Assembly (NCBI GenBank): GCA_964507405.1
Contig: CAZDPJ010000003.1
Location: forward strand, 1 to 64,000
DNA from: UMGS75 sp964507405
Lineage (GTDB): Bacteria > Bacillota_I > Bacilli_A > ML615J-28 > CAG-313
Reading direction: 5' to 3'
Length of the DNA: 64,000 nucleotides
Part shown: piece after piece, positions 63,614-64,000 of the stretch
How positions within the stretch are numbered: position 1 is the stretch's first letter
Layout: the number at the start of each line of letters is the position of its first letter
Position numbers and translations under genes: made by a program
The notes under the pieces: model-generated
Told to the model about the DNA's origin: nothing
Seen by the model: only the letters and a program-made list of their open reading frames with translations
Database searches by the model: none

Positions 63614-64000
63614 TTATACTTTATTTGTTATATTTTTTAAAGCAATTGAATAATAAAAATTCTTTAATTTTAATTTTTGTTTTATTTGATAATGATATTT
63701 TATCTGTTTAATTATTAAAAAAATAATAATTATTAGGATCCCCATACTTTTAGTAAAAATATTAACAAGAACTAAAATAACAATTGAAAATATAGATGCT
63801 ATTAATAATACATTATAACTATATTCTTCATCAAAAATGCTATTTAAAATGCTAAAATAAGTGCGATATCCATCAAGGGGATAGATAGGGAGTAAACTAA
63901 AGATAATCATCATATTATTAAAATTATAATAGATATTATTAGTTACTTTAAATATATTAAAAAATATTAGTAAGATTATATTATTAGTAAGGCCTACCAA
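63614..64000 (-). CDS. spoIVFB: SpoIVFB-like M50 site-2 metalloprotease (partial)
   Basis: The C-terminal 128 residues of a gene whose start lies beyond the right edge. LPIYPLDGYRTYFSIL matches the second metal-binding motif of SpoIVFB (PLDG, metal-ligand Asp), between membrane helices; the HExxH motif would lie outside the window. SpoIVFB cuts pro-sigma-K in the mother cell. In Bacillus it also lies beside rplU-prp-rpmA; here ppdK and the LRR gene intervene. Another M50 protease is possible. Confidence 0.72.
   Translation of the reverse strand: MVGLTNNIILLIFFNIFKVTNNIYYNFNNMMIIFSLLPIYPLDGYRTYFSILNSIFDEEYSYNVLLIASIFSIVILVLVNIFTKSMGILIIIIFLIIKQIKYHYQIKQKLKLKNFYYSIALKNITNKV

Overview
The window is a stretch of chromosome from a strongly AT-rich, low-GC, endospore-forming member of the Bacillota, most likely an uncultured gut lineage in or near the Bacilli/Erysipelotrichia. 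The evidence is Firmicutes-style gene order (dnaG-rpoD-trmK-nif3; gerM-rdgB; xerD-deoB; dacB-spmA-spmB-rluB; rplU-prp-rpmA-obg; mutS-mutL-miaA) and many sporulation genes: spoIVA, gerM, yqfC, yqfD, spoVIF, spmA, spmB, a sporulation-type dacB and a partial spoIVFB. The code is standard. Nearly all genes stop at TAA or TAG; the one intact gene I found stopping at TGA is spmA. No rRNA, tRNA, CRISPR, phage or insertion sequence was seen.

Layout. From 1 to 41.6 kb almost every gene is on the + strand; the five exceptions are a CPBP protease, a broken alkaline phosphatase, a ferredoxin, plsY and a small membrane protein. From 43.2 to 64 kb every gene is on the - strand. The two halves converge on a gene-free, extremely AT-rich interval of about 1.6 kb (41.6-43.2 kb) that contains a near-canonical Firmicutes dif site at 42507-42534. 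I therefore read this interval as the replication terminus, with the window covering the ends of both replichores.

Region by region: 0-4 kb, a DUF402 pseudogene and a large repeat-rich lipoprotein. 3.8-12 kb, spoIVA, HU, CPBP protease, gerM, rdgB, rpsU, an SGNH-hydrolase lipoprotein, yqfC and yqfD. 12-19.5 kb, broken alkaline phosphatase, glyS, dnaG, rpoD, trmK, nif3, ferredoxin. 19.6-30 kb, yneF, plsY, parE-parC, a fused cmk-S1 gene, der, gpsA, spoVIF. 30-41.6 kb, proS, two CorC-type proteins, three unassigned small genes, lepA, hemW, xerD, deoB and a lysophospholipase-like gene. 41.6-43.7 kb, terminus with dif, oriented repeats, a DnaA-box cluster and a decayed HTH regulator. 43.8-51 kb, a PHP phosphatase with a Fic-like protein lacking its catalytic motif, PAP2 phosphatase, rluB, spmB-spmA-dacB, MATE transporter. 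51-64 kb, miaA-mutL-mutS, an ECF S component, obg-rpmA-prp-rplU behind an L21 leader, ppdK, a leucine-rich-repeat protein and partial spoIVFB.

The most interesting signal is a family of about 50-58 bp repeats. Five degenerate copies left of dif lie on + and three right of it lie on -, so all point towards dif. Four better-conserved copies lie further along the right arm, three of them at gene 3' ends, and one supplies the end of dacB and the start of spmA. This arrangement resembles a replication fork trap, but it could also be a palindromic mobile repeat or a 3'-end RNA element. All alignments were made by eye.
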